Source of the DNA: Bacillus sp. RO3
GTDB lineage: Bacteria > Bacillota > Bacilli > Bacillales > Bacillaceae_B
NCBI RefSeq assembly: GCF_012911895.1
Contig: NZ_JAAXCV010000021.1
Coordinates: forward strand, 62,001 to 126,000
Reading direction: 5' to 3'
DNA: 64,000 bases
Positions 25,483-33,864 of the stretch are shown here, one piece after another; position 1 is the first letter of the stretch; every line of letters begins with the position of its first letter. Below the pieces are notes generated by a model that did no database searches, had not been told where the DNA came from, and was given only the letters and a program-made list of their open reading frames with translations. Both the position numbers and the translations under genes were made by a program.

Positions 25483-26013
25483 ATGAAAAAATCTTTATTA
25501 TTATATATGATCATGATGAGTGTATCACTTGGGGCATGTGCCATTGAAAATCCTAAAAAAGTGGAAGTGGACATAAAAAATGAGAACGGAGACTCACTGG
25601 GGAAGGCCATTCTTCAGGAAAAGAGTGATGGGGTGGAGGTCGATTTGGACCTAGAAGGTCTTCCCCCTGGTGAACATGGTATTCACATCCACGAAAAAGG
25701 AACCTGTGAGCGGCCGGATTTTGCATCGGCAGGCAATCATTTCAATCCCGATGATAAACAACATGGATTACTTCATCCGGAGGGAGCCCATGGGGGGGAT
25801 CTTCCCAATATCATTGTCGAGGATGATGGGACATCAAAGGCTAAGCTAATGGCAGGTGGGGTCACTTTGACGAAGGGAAAAACATCCTTGTTCACTAAAG
25901 ATGGTACTTCTTTGGTCATCGATGAAAATAAGGATGATGGTATGACCCAGCCATCAGGTGATTCGGGTAAACGGATAGCATGTGGGGAAATTGTTAGTGA
26001 CAAGAAAAAGTAG
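25483..26013 (+). CDS. sodC: SodC-like Cu/Zn superoxide dismutase lipoprotein with an altered copper site
   Basis: 176-residue lipoprotein: signal peptide with lipobox LGAC (Cys19), then a Cu/Zn SOD domain. Copper ligands His68, His70 and the bridging His86 are present, as are zinc ligands His94, His103 and Asp106, and the disulfide pair Cys75/Cys167. The fourth copper ligand, normally His in a VIH motif, is Asp147 ([10 protein letters not shown]). The B. subtilis homologue YojM is also known to lack normal copper ligands and activity, so this may be a non-enzymatic or zinc-only relative. The start at 25483 follows GGAGG; a longer start at 25459 would lose the signal peptide. Confidence 0.85.
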   Translation: MKKSLLLYMIMMSVSLGACAIENPKKVEVDIKNENGDSLGKAILQEKSDGVEVDLDLEGLPPGEHGIHIHEKGTCERPDFASAGNHFNPDDKQHGLLHPEGAHGGDLPNIIVEDDGTSKAKLMAGGVTLTKGKTSLFTKDGTSLVIDENKDDGMTQPSGDSGKRIACGEIVSDKKK

Positions 26014-26021
26014 TCTGATCG

Positions 26022-26065
26022 AAAAAGGGAAGAGCAGCCACGAAAGACTGCTCTTCCCTTTTTTC
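26022..26065. terminator. Bidirectional terminator, sodC and patB
   Basis: AAAAAGGGAAGAGCAG/CTGCTCTTCCCTTTTTT stem between convergent genes. Confidence 0.93.
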
Positions 26066-27229
26066 TTATCCTAATGCCGTTCTCAATCTCTCTAACCCAT
26101 CCATCAATGTTCTTCTTGGGCAGGCAATATTCATTCGGACAAAGCCCTCACCGCCTGAACCATATTTGGTTCCCGGTTCTAACGCAAGTTTTCCTTTATC
26201 AAGAAGACGTTCCTTTAATTCTTCATCAGAAAGCCCCATCTTTGTACAATCGATCCAAAGCAAATAGGTGCCTTCTGGGTCCACAAGCCGGAGATCAGGA
26301 AGGTTTTTTATGATGAATTCTTTAGTGACTCTTACATTTTCCTGCAAGTATTCCAGTACTTCTTCCAGCCACCCTTCACCATGGCGGTAAGCAGCTTCCA
26401 TTCCGACGATCCCAAATGTGTTGAGGGTGAAGAATCCCTGTTTTTTGTGGATCAGGGCCATTTTTTCCCGGAGGTCCCCATTGGGAGTGATCATCGCTGA
26501 AGCCTGAAGTCCCGCAAGGTTGAAGGTTTTACTTGGGGCGATGCAGGTGATCGTCATATCCTTGAATGTGTCGTCAAGGGATGCCACGGGTATGTGTGTA
26601 TGGGGTTTGAAGACGAGATCCGAATGGATTTCATCCGACACGATGACGACATTGTACTTTCGGCACAATTGAGCCATCTTTGTTAATTCGTCCTTTGTCC
26701 ATACACGTCCGCTGGGATTATGGGGATTACATAATAAGAAAAGCTTCACCCCCGATTTTAAGGATTCTTCAAACGCTCCAAAGTCAATCGTATAACTTCC
26801 GTCATGATAAACTAATGGTGAATTGACGATTACCCTGTCATTGTCCTCCACCAGGCTGAAAAAAGGGGTATAGACAGGAGATTGCACGAGCACTTTATCT
26901 CCAGGAACGGTAAGGGCTTGGATAACGGTTGATATGGCTGGCACGACTCCTGGACTGTACTGCAGCCACGATTCCTCTATATTCCATCCATGCCGTTTCA
27001 AGACCCAGTCTTTCATACTGGATGCTGCACCTTCCCCGACGAATGTATAGCCGAAGATTCCGTGTTTCAACCTCTCATGGAGGGAATCCAGTACCTCCTG
27101 TGGAGGAAGGAAATCCATATCTGCCACCCACATAGGCAGTATATCATCTTTTCCAAATACTGTTTTCGTCATGTCCCACTTCACGGAAGAGGATCCTTTT
27201 CGGTTAATCAGTTCTTCAAATCGACTCAC
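26066..27229 (-). CDS. patB: PatB, cystathionine beta-lyase / C-S lyase
   Basis: 387-residue fold-type I PLP enzyme of the MalY/PatB group, which cleaves cystathionine or other cysteine S-conjugates to homocysteine or thiol, pyruvate and ammonia. The PLP lysine is Lys234 in APSKTFNLAG; CNPHNPSGRVW and VSDEIHSDL complete the cofactor site. The GTG at 27229 follows AAAGGGG at eight bases and gives the same length as B. subtilis PatB; a TTG at 27247 would overlap the ribosome site. It reads away from yugF and faces sodC. Confidence 0.9.
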   Translation of the reverse strand: MSRFEELINRKGSSSVKWDMTKTVFGKDDILPMWVADMDFLPPQEVLDSLHERLKHGIFGYTFVGEGAASSMKDWVLKRHGWNIEESWLQYSPGVVPAISTVIQALTVPGDKVLVQSPVYTPFFSLVEDNDRVIVNSPLVYHDGSYTIDFGAFEESLKSGVKLFLLCNPHNPSGRVWTKDELTKMAQLCRKYNVVIVSDEIHSDLVFKPHTHIPVASLDDTFKDMTITCIAPSKTFNLAGLQASAMITPNGDLREKMALIHKKQGFFTLNTFGIVGMEAAYRHGEGWLEEVLEYLQENVRVTKEFIIKNLPDLRLVDPEGTYLLWIDCTKMGLSDEELKERLLDKGKLALEPGTKYGSGGEGFVRMNIACPRRTLMDGLERLRTALG

Positions 27230-27559
27230 GGGATGTTCCCCTTTCAATTATGTATTTATTAGTATCATCATATGATGTATTTGAGAAAGATGAAAATGTT
27301 TTGTTTGATCCTCATGTAACGGGTCACCTTTCTGATTATGGGAGAAACCAATGAAGCCCTTGAAGACACTTCAAACATGGGATCCCTTATAGATTGGTGA
27401 CGAAGGATGAGTCACAGAATTGGCAGCCGTGAGCCCTTTGATGGAGATGTATGTATGAGTTCCCTTTGAGATGGGCTTGGAATGAAGGATAGTATGCATC
27501 TGTCAGATACGTTTTTCCAAGGAGTATGTGCTCCATTTCATACAAAAAGGGACTTCTCC
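27230..27559. other. 330-bp region between yugF and patB
   Basis: Near 27541-27600 a hairpin (AAAAAGGGACTT with AAGTCCTTTTTT) overlaps the yugF 3' end and can terminate it. The rest shows no gene, riboswitch or repeat that I recognise. In particular there is no kinB remnant. Confidence 0.5.
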
Positions 27560-28468
27560 CTACGTTTCAGAAATGAGCGTCTGGGAAAGTCCTTTTTTGA
27601 ATAAGGGCTGGGTTTCTTTACGTCCGAAAGGTTCTTCCGTACTGGCAGAAACAAATTGTTGGATATGTTCCAACACTTCCAAAGGCCTCTCTTCAGGTAC
27701 GAGATGCCCCGTTTCTTCCAAAACCACCATCCTCGAGTTCGGGATATCCTGTTTCAACCTATGCCCAGTAGTGATCGGCACGACTCTGTCATGCTCTCCC
27801 CAAACAAGCAGGCATGGTGTATCGATATTGCGTAGGTCGTTTTCTGATAAATCCCCTTCACGATCTCGGATCATCCTCGTTAAGGCCCTGAAAATATCCT
27901 CTTCCAGAAAAGGTTTCAGATAACCGAACATCATTTCATCATCGATCATTGTAGCGTCATGGACGACATTTTCAAGATTTCTCCGTACCCCTGAACGAGT
28001 AAGCCACAATTTGACATACAGATGGAAGAAGGGGATGTGACTGAGCATCGTGACTGGCCAATTCATTCTCTTGAGATAGCCGGAACTGCAAAGGAGAACG
28101 CCTTTCTCGACCAGGGAGGGTGCTTTCTTCATCACGTTCAGAGCAATCTGTCCTCCCATGGAATGGCCTGTCAAATGGATATTGGTTACCTTCAAATGGT
28201 CCAGTAAGGCAATGACCGTATTCGCCAGGTTGTCATATGAATAGACGAATCGATTATTTTTTTCGCTGTTCCCAAAGGGCGGAAGATCGATTGAAATGAC
28301 GTTATAATTTTCTTTCAAAAGGGGAGTAAGCCGTCTAAAGCTGAACGTTGATGATAGAAATCCATGAAGAAGGACGAAGGTTTCTGCAGCTTCAGGATGC
28401 TGATGATGTTCAAAATAGACATTGGCACCGTTCACCTGCACCACTTTGGCAAAATCTTGTTCTTGCAT
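27560..28468 (-). CDS. yugF: YugF-like alpha/beta hydrolase
   Basis: 302-residue alpha/beta-hydrolase-fold enzyme. The nucleophile elbow GHSMGG places Ser103. The likely Asp is in WGEHDRVVP and the His in ETGHLVPEE, giving a full triad; the oxyanion segment LLHGFLSS is at 33-40. Substrate unknown. About 25 residues at the C-terminus extend beyond YugF as I remember it, and that tail overlaps the terminator hairpin. GAAAGGAG precedes the ATG. It is divergent from alaR as in B. subtilis. Confidence 0.85.
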   Translation of the reverse strand: MQEQDFAKVVQVNGANVYFEHHQHPEAAETFVLLHGFLSSTFSFRRLTPLLKENYNVISIDLPPFGNSEKNNRFVYSYDNLANTVIALLDHLKVTNIHLTGHSMGGQIALNVMKKAPSLVEKGVLLCSSGYLKRMNWPVTMLSHIPFFHLYVKLWLTRSGVRRNLENVVHDATMIDDEMMFGYLKPFLEEDIFRALTRMIRDREGDLSENDLRNIDTPCLLVWGEHDRVVPITTGHRLKQDIPNSRMVVLEETGHLVPEERPLEVLEHIQQFVSASTEEPFGRKETQPLFKKGLSQTLISET

Positions 28469-28666
28469 ACTTCGTCACTCCTTTCTAACAGTTTACAGGT
28501 ATTTTACCCCCATATTTGCATTTAACACCCGGAATTGAAAGTTGTAACATATCCCATTTTAAGGGAGGAATTGGGGGAAGATAGGCTTAATATGATAGGT
28601 CCCTGTTTTTATAATGGATACTTCTGATATAATATAACCATTTAGTGGTGATGAGGAGGAAGCAGT

Positions 28667-29167
28667 ATGCAACTGAGAGAAATGGAGCTTGATTTGTTAA
28701 GGATCCTGCAGAAAGATGCAAGGATTTCCCCAGAGAATATAGCTAAAATGCTTCAAGTGACAAAAGACGAAATAGAGGCAGCTATAGAAAAGCTTGAAAA
28801 AGACAATGTTCTTGTCAGATACAGTTCCGTTGTGGATTGGTCGAAGGTGGAGGGTCATGAAGGGGTGACCGCCATGATCGATGTGAAAGTAGCTCCCAAA
28901 AGAGGTGTGGGATTTGATGAAGTCGCCCACCGAATTTACCGTTATAAAGAAGTAAAGAGCGTCTACCTGATGTCCGGTGCGTATGATCTGTCCGTGACAG
29001 TCGAAGGCCGGTCCATGCATGAGGTGGCTACCTTTGTATCTGAGAAGCTTTCTACTTTGGATTCTGTATTATCGACAACGACTCATTTTCAATTGAAAAA
29101 ATATAAGCATGATGGAACCATCTTTGGCGATCATGAAGAAGATAAACGAATTGTGGTGTCACCATGA
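28667..29167 (+). CDS. alaR: AlaR, Lrp/AsnC-family regulator
   Basis: 166-residue Lrp/AsnC regulator: winged helix-turn-helix at about residues 5-55 and a RAM effector domain at about 70-145 (KSVYLMSGAYDLSVTVEGRS in part). In B. subtilis AlaR activates the alanine transaminase gene alaT in response to alanine. The stop overlaps the alaT start (ATGA at 29164), so the two are translationally coupled. GAGGAGG precedes the ATG. Confidence 0.9.
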   Translation: MQLREMELDLLRILQKDARISPENIAKMLQVTKDEIEAAIEKLEKDNVLVRYSSVVDWSKVEGHEGVTAMIDVKVAPKRGVGFDEVAHRIYRYKEVKSVYLMSGAYDLSVTVEGRSMHEVATFVSEKLSTLDSVLSTTTHFQLKKYKHDGTIFGDHEEDKRIVVSP

Positions 29168-30333
29168 CAACAAAGACATCCTACATATCACAATCCGTAA
29201 AAAACTTAAAGCCTTCAGGCATTCGGAAATTCTTTGATTTGGCTGCGAATATGGAAGGGGTCATTTCATTAGGGGTGGGGGAACCGGATTTCATTACCTC
29301 CTGGACGGTCAGGGAGGCTGCTATTCTCTCCCTGGAACAGGGGTACACCTCTTATACAGCAAATGCTGGTTTATTGGAGCTCCGTGAGAAGATTGCCTTG
29401 TACATGAAAGAGGGATACTCTGTAGATTACGACCCTGCTAATGAGATCATCGTGACAGTGGGTGCCTCTCAGGCACTTGATATCAGTATGAGGGCGATCA
29501 TCGATCAGGGAGATGAAGTCATTGTGGTGGAGCCTGGTTTTGTTTCCTATGTCCCCCTTGTGCAACTGGCAGGAGGAGTACCTATAACGGTTGAAACTAA
29601 ACCTGAACACGGCTTTAAACTCACAGCCGAAGAACTGGAGGAAGCCATCACCCCCCGAACAAAAGCCGTCCTGCTATGTTCACCTAATAATCCGACAGGG
29701 ACGGTCCTTGAAAGAGAGAATCTTGAGGAACTGGCTGAAGTGATTAGAAAGCATGACCTGGTGGTGCTGTCTGACGAAATATACTCTGAGCTTGCCTATG
29801 ATGAGCGGCACGTTTCAATCGCTTCTTTAGATGATATGAGAAAACGCACCATCGTCATCAACGGGTTCTCAAAAGGGTTTGCCATGACGGGCTGGAGATT
29901 GGGGTATATATGTGCACCTGAGGAAATCGCTTCTTCATTATTGAAAATTCATCAATATGCCATGATGTGTGCGTCCACGCCTGCTCAGTATGCAGCTGTG
30001 GAGGCACTTGATAAAGGAATGGATGACGTTCTGGAAATGAAGAGAAGTTACCGTCATCGCCGCCACTATTTTGTCGACTCCCTGAATGAAATGGGATTAA
30101 CCTGTCACACACCTGGAGGAGCTTTCTATGCATTTCCTTCCATCGAGAAGACAGGAATGTCGTCAGAGGAATTCGCAGAAAAGCTCCTCATGGAAGAAAA
30201 AGTCGCCGTTGTACCTGGAAATGTATTCGGTAAAGGTGGAGAAGGGCATATCCGGTGCTCCTATGCGTCCAGTATGGAACAGCTGCAGGAAGCCGTGAAG
30301 CGGATTAAGCGGTTTGTCGAGAATCATAGTTGA
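29164..30333 (+). CDS. alaT: AlaT, alanine aminotransferase
   Basis: 389-residue class I aminotransferase. The PLP lysine is Lys237 in INGFSKGFAMTGWRLGY; CSPNNPTGT and LSDEIYSEL complete the site. With AlaR it forms the alanine synthesis operon: pyruvate plus an amino donor gives alanine. Order yugF, alaR, alaT, yugI is conserved, except for three extra genes before yugI. Confidence 0.9.
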   Translation: MTTKTSYISQSVKNLKPSGIRKFFDLAANMEGVISLGVGEPDFITSWTVREAAILSLEQGYTSYTANAGLLELREKIALYMKEGYSVDYDPANEIIVTVGASQALDISMRAIIDQGDEVIVVEPGFVSYVPLVQLAGGVPITVETKPEHGFKLTAEELEEAITPRTKAVLLCSPNNPTGTVLERENLEELAEVIRKHDLVVLSDEIYSELAYDERHVSIASLDDMRKRTIVINGFSKGFAMTGWRLGYICAPEEIASSLLKIHQYAMMCASTPAQYAAVEALDKGMDDVLEMKRSYRHRRHYFVDSLNEMGLTCHTPGGAFYAFPSIEKTGMSSEEFAEKLLMEEKVAVVPGNVFGKGGEGHIRCSYASSMEQLQEAVKRIKRFVENHS

Positions 30334-30339
30334 GATAAG

Positions 30340-30388
30340 AAAGGGTGGCTGGCACAAACCATGCGTTTTGTGCCCGCCACCTTTTTTA
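30340..30388 (+). terminator. Terminator of alaRT
   Basis: AGGGTGGCTGGCACAAA pairs with TTTGTGCCCGCCACCTT (one mismatch), then TTTTT. Confidence 0.9.
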
Positions 30389-30392
30389 AAGA

Positions 30393-30425
30393 CAAAAAAA
30401 TAGGACGATAAACTATCGTCCAAAA
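30393..30425 (-). terminator. Terminator of the Xre regulator gene
   Basis: GGACGATA/TATCGTCC with an A tract on the plus strand, that is a T tract reading on the minus strand. Confidence 0.75.
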
Positions 30426-30515
30426 AGTGAAAACAAAAGGGGGAATACTTAGAAAGCTTATTTACAGTATGATCCCATTGACCACTTTCTATACATCTTT
30501 TTTAAATAAATCGTT

Positions 30516-30887
30516 TTATATTTGGTTCTTTTCATATTTCAACTCATATAACATTTGCATCACACGCAGGAAATCATCCTCAGAAAATTCCTTCGCCTTA
30601 CGGAGGATCAGCTTCGTACGCTTTGGCCCCAGTTCTTTGATCAGCTGTTCCATTTCAGCATCAACGCCTGTTGGAGGATGATCCTTTACTTCCCGTTCCA
30701 AAAGCTCAGAAGCCGGTATATCAAGAACCGTTGAAAGCTTTAAAATCGTTTGTGTATCAGGGATTTGTATATCAGCTTCGTACTTCTCAATCGTCTTTGT
30801 ACCTAGTCTGGCTTTTAAAGCAAGCTCCTGCTGAGACAATTTCCGTTCTTCCCGTACCCGTTTTAAATTCTCGCCAAAGTGTGACAT
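30516..30887 (-). CDS. Xre-family helix-turn-helix regulator
   Basis: 123-residue protein with a Cro/CI-type HTH at residues 5-60 (LSQQELALKARLGTKTIEKYE) and a C-terminal helical part (residues 75-123) that may serve dimerisation. No ligand domain. GAGGGA lies before the ATG. It stands alone between alaT and the sodium symporter; the target is unknown, although the adjacent symporter, on the same strand upstream of it, is a possibility. Not in this place in B. subtilis as far as I recall. Confidence 0.75.
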   Translation of the reverse strand: MSHFGENLKRVREERKLSQQELALKARLGTKTIEKYEADIQIPDTQTILKLSTVLDIPASELLEREVKDHPPTGVDAEMEQLIKELGPKRTKLILRKAKEFSEDDFLRVMQMLYELKYEKNQI

Positions 30888-30980
30888 CCTAAAGTCCCTC
30901 CCTATAAAATACCTTCCTTATAACTATAGTTTATCATCATTTGGAAAAAAATAGCCCGCCTTTCCGTGAACAAAATGTTA

Positions 30981-31012
30981 AAAATAAAAGGCCCGTCTAA
31001 AGGGACGGGCCT
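30981..31012 (-). terminator. Terminator of the NSS transporter gene
   Basis: AGGCCCGTC/GGACGGGCCT stem with A-rich plus strand on the left (T tract on the minus strand). Confidence 0.85.
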
Positions 31013-31017
31013 CTCAC

Positions 31018-32346
31018 TTAAGATATGAAAACCAAAATAATCGCCACTGGTACAATGTACCGTAATAGAAAGATCCAGCTGTTGAACAATGCCGGTGATA
31101 TGGACGACCCTGATTGGATCTCGCTCCATACGTCCTCCCGCTTTAACCGGTAGGAAACGAATATACTGATAAGCAATGCCCCTATCGGCAGCCCGAAATT
31201 ACTCGTCATGTAATCGGCAAAGTCAAAAAAGTTCTTCCCTTGTATCAGGAAATCATCGAACACCCCAAATGATAGTGCGCTCGGGATACCCGCAAAGAAC
31301 ACAAGGATCCCGATCAGCCAAGTAAACGGCTTTCGTCGGGATTGATTGCCTTTAGACAACGCAGCCACTCCGATTTCAAGTATGGAGAAAGCGGATGTCA
31401 ACGTTGCAAACAGCAGGAGAATAAGGAAGACGGTTAAGAAGATACCGCCAAAGGCAATTTCATTGAACACGGCAGGCAGGACGACAAAAGCAATCCCCGG
31501 ACCTTCATCAGGCTTAAAGCCAAGTGCGTACACAGCAGGGAAAATGACCAATCCAGCCAATAGGGAGATGAAAATATTCAATCCCGATACACTGATGGCG
31601 GACCTTGGCATACTGTCCTGCTTTGAAAGGTAAGATGCATAGGTCACCATGACGGAAAGTCCAACAGTCAAAGCGAAGAATGCCTGTCCCAGTGCAAGCA
31701 GAACCGTTTCTCCGGTGAGGTAGCTCCAGTCTGGAAACAGTAAGAAACGTACGCCTTCCATTGCTCCTTCCAGGGTAAGTGATCTGATGACTAAAATAAT
31801 GAATAAAATGAATAATGCCGGCATCATATAACGACTTGCACGCTCAATTCCTTTTTGAATCCCGCCCTGTACCACCAGTACGGTCATGACAATAAAGAGG
31901 AATTGACTAATCAGCACTTCCATAGGATTGGCAATGATGCTTCCGAATAAGGCACCATATTCCTCTTGGGTTTTCCCGATCAATGAGCCTGTGACACTCC
32001 GCATCAAATAAGAAAGGATCCATCCTCCAACAACGCTGTAAAAGGATAATATGATAAAAGACACAACCGTTCCTAAATAGCCGATCCAATGCCAATAGGA
32101 ATGGGGTGCTAACTTTTTATAAGAAGTAACGGCATCAGCTCCGGCTCGTCTGCCGATGACAAACTCTGCGAGAAGGATTGGTGCTCCGATTAAAACGGTG
32201 AAAAGAATGAAGAGTAAGAAAAAGACCCCCCCTCCGTTTGCTCCAGCCATATATGGGAATTTCCAAATGGCACCAAGTCCGATAGCAGAACCTGCAGCAG
32301 CCAGGATAAAGCCGAGCTTAGAAGTCCATTGTTCTTTTTTGACCAT
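31018..32346 (-). CDS. Neurotransmitter:sodium symporter family transporter
   Basis: 442-residue LeuT-fold membrane protein with about 11-12 helices. The TM1 motif AAAGSAIGLGAIWKFPY at residues 16-32 contains the unwound region that binds Na+ and substrate. It would import an amino acid or related solute with sodium; substrate not predictable. Ends soon after TM11-12, as bacterial members often do. AAAGGAGG precedes the ATG. The divergent region with the next gene holds cre-like sites. Confidence 0.88.
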   Translation of the reverse strand: MVKKEQWTSKLGFILAAAGSAIGLGAIWKFPYMAGANGGGVFFLLFILFTVLIGAPILLAEFVIGRRAGADAVTSYKKLAPHSYWHWIGYLGTVVSFIILSFYSVVGGWILSYLMRSVTGSLIGKTQEEYGALFGSIIANPMEVLISQFLFIVMTVLVVQGGIQKGIERASRYMMPALFILFIILVIRSLTLEGAMEGVRFLLFPDWSYLTGETVLLALGQAFFALTVGLSVMVTYASYLSKQDSMPRSAISVSGLNIFISLLAGLVIFPAVYALGFKPDEGPGIAFVVLPAVFNEIAFGGIFLTVFLILLLFATLTSAFSILEIGVAALSKGNQSRRKPFTWLIGILVFFAGIPSALSFGVFDDFLIQGKNFFDFADYMTSNFGLPIGALLISIFVSYRLKREDVWSEIQSGSSISPALFNSWIFLLRYIVPVAIILVFIS

Positions 32347-32677
32347 ACATAAAATCCTCCTTTCAAAAATTAAGATTTTTCAATCGTACTATGTTTTGAA
32401 CCCTCTGTACACCGGAATTTTAAATTTTCAATATATAAGAAATGTGAGAAAGATGACGCTTCCTGGAGGATCAAACAGACCCATTTCCATTTATTATGTG
32501 TGAAAACGCTTCAAATCATTAAAATCAACCTAATATCTAGAAAATCAGTTAAAAATATGAGGATTGGGCTGGAATTTTATCTGAAATGTAGTATACTGAT
32601 TGTAACAAAACGTTCACAAATTATTCTTTTTTTAGCCATAATTGAAAGCGTTTACTAATGGAATGGAGGAATCGGAG
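32347..32677. other. 331-bp divergent regulatory region
   Basis: Holds the symporter ribosome site and start region, a cre-like TGAAAACGCTTCAA at 32501-32514, a likely -10 TATACT at 32592-32597 reading right, and the cre at 32642-32656. No gene seen. Confidence 0.5.
32642..32656 (+). promoter_or_regulatory. cre site (CcpA operator) just before the ribosome site
   Basis: TTGAAAGCGTTTACT fully matches the broad cre consensus WTGNAANCGNWNNCW. It lies downstream of the likely promoter and 22 bp before the start at 32678, a position where CcpA acts as a roadblock. Confidence 0.65.
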
Positions 32678-32965
32678 ATGGATGTATTTCTTGTATATCT
32701 CTTTATCGCAACGGCAACTCCCTTATTTCTATGGATAGAACATCGGAAATGGGCGATTATTCATATCCCGTTTGTTATCGCTTTGTGGGCAATATTCATC
32801 TATTATGTCGCCGTTCCCGAGCTTGGAGGATGGGGACATGTAACCCTTTGGAGCCTGTTTGTTGCAAATCTGGCATTCGCCCATTTTGCAGCCTTCATGT
32901 TATACGCAGTCCCATTTATCCAAAAGCAGAAAAAGAAAAAAGAATTCACGGTCAAGAAAGTTTAG
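32678..32965 (+). CDS. Small membrane protein, three helices, unknown
   Basis: 95-residue membrane protein with three hydrophobic segments (about residues 3-20, 27-45 and 52-78) and a Lys-rich C-terminus. The ATG at 32678 (MDVFLVYLF) follows GGAGG at eight bases; the frame from 32642 begins inside the cre site. Function unknown. Probably under carbon catabolite control because of the cre. Confidence 0.65.
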   Translation: MDVFLVYLFIATATPLFLWIEHRKWAIIHIPFVIALWAIFIYYVAVPELGGWGHVTLWSLFVANLAFAHFAAFMLYAVPFIQKQKKKKEFTVKKV

Positions 32966-32999
32966 CCTGATCCGATATTTTTCGGGTCAGGTTTTTTTA
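32966..32999 (+). terminator. Terminator of the 95-aa membrane gene
   Basis: CCTGATCCGA/TTCGGGTCAGG with seven T. Confidence 0.9.
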
Positions 33000-33317
33000 T
33001 TTGTTTTTTGGACATCATCACGGACAGAAAGGGGATGCCAATTGACAAATAAGCCACCAACTTCATGAATCTTTGAGAACACGCATAGAGAATGGAGTCA
33101 TATCCCTTTATAAATACAGCTTTGCCTGTGTTTTAATAACTTTCCTAATTGGGAACCATAATGAGTGAGAATGCAATGATAGATGAAATATAGATAGGAT
33201 GATCAGGTAGAAATTCAGGTGGAAATCTAATAAACTTTTGCCGGATTGCGATTTCTATGATATAATCTACAATTGCGTGTAAAGACGAAAAATAATATAT
33301 ATACTAGGAGTGTTACC
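33000..33317 (+). other. Region upstream of yugI
   Basis: About 320 bp. Only the yugI promoter (33238-33266) and ribosome site stand out; no gene, repeat or structured RNA seen in the remainder. Confidence 0.5.
33238..33266 (+). promoter_or_regulatory. SigA promoter of yugI
   Basis: TTGCCG at 33238-33243, 17-bp spacer, TATAAT at 33261-33266. Confidence 0.75.
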
Positions 33318-33734
33318 ATGACTACAAAATTTGAAACAGGAAGTGTTGTAACAGGTAAAGTTACAGGCATTCAACCATACGGTGCATTCGTTGCACTTGA
33401 CGAAGAAACTCAAGGATTAGTTCATATCTCTGAAATCACTCACGGCTTTGTTAAAGACGTTAGCGAGCACCTTTCAGTAGGCGACGAAGTAAAGGTTAAA
33501 GTATTATCAGTTGACGAAGCAGCTGGTAAAATAAGCCTTTCTATCCGTGCTACTGAAGAAGCTCCAGCAGCACCTCAAGCAAAACCTGCTGCAGCGAAAA
33601 AACCTCGCCGTCAAGGTCAAGGAAGTGTGAAGCAAGCAAGCGAAGAAACTACACCTGCAGGCTTCAACACTCTTAAAGACAAACTTGAAGAGTGGATTGA
33701 ACAATCAGAACGCGAAGATCTAATCAAGAAATAA
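33318..33734 (+). CDS. yugI: YugI, S1 RNA-binding domain protein (general stress protein 13)
   Basis: 138-residue protein with an S1 OB-fold at residues 5-75 (GSVVTGKVTGIQPYGAFVAL in part, then GLVHISEITHGFVKD). A basic Ala/Pro/Lys-rich linker follows, then a conserved tail GFNTLKDKLEEWIEQSE. Likely ribosome- or RNA-associated, as its B. subtilis counterpart. The ATG at 33318 follows TAGGAGTG; the upstream frame is rejected. Confidence 0.9.
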   Translation: MTTKFETGSVVTGKVTGIQPYGAFVALDEETQGLVHISEITHGFVKDVSEHLSVGDEVKVKVLSVDEAAGKISLSIRATEEAPAAPQAKPAAAKKPRRQGQGSVKQASEETTPAGFNTLKDKLEEWIEQSEREDLIKK

Positions 33735-33744
33735 TAGCATCGAG

Positions 33745-33779
33745 AAAAACTGTCCGTTTTGAACGGGCAGTTTTTTTAT
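33745..33779 (+). terminator. Terminator of yugI
   Basis: AAAACTGTCCGTT/AACGGGCAGTTTT stem followed by T run. Confidence 0.88.
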
Positions 33780-33864
33780 TTTTAGTCCACCTCTTTGAAA
33801 AAGAGGATTTCAGCCATACGGAATAGAATAGTATAGGGAAAAGCGATTGAGAGGTGGGAGCTAG

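Noticed and set aside
27230-27559. SAM (S-box) or T-box riboswitch before patB
   Set aside because: Looked for because patB is a sulfur-metabolism gene; neither the S-box core nor the T-box AGGGTGGNACCGCG sequence is present.
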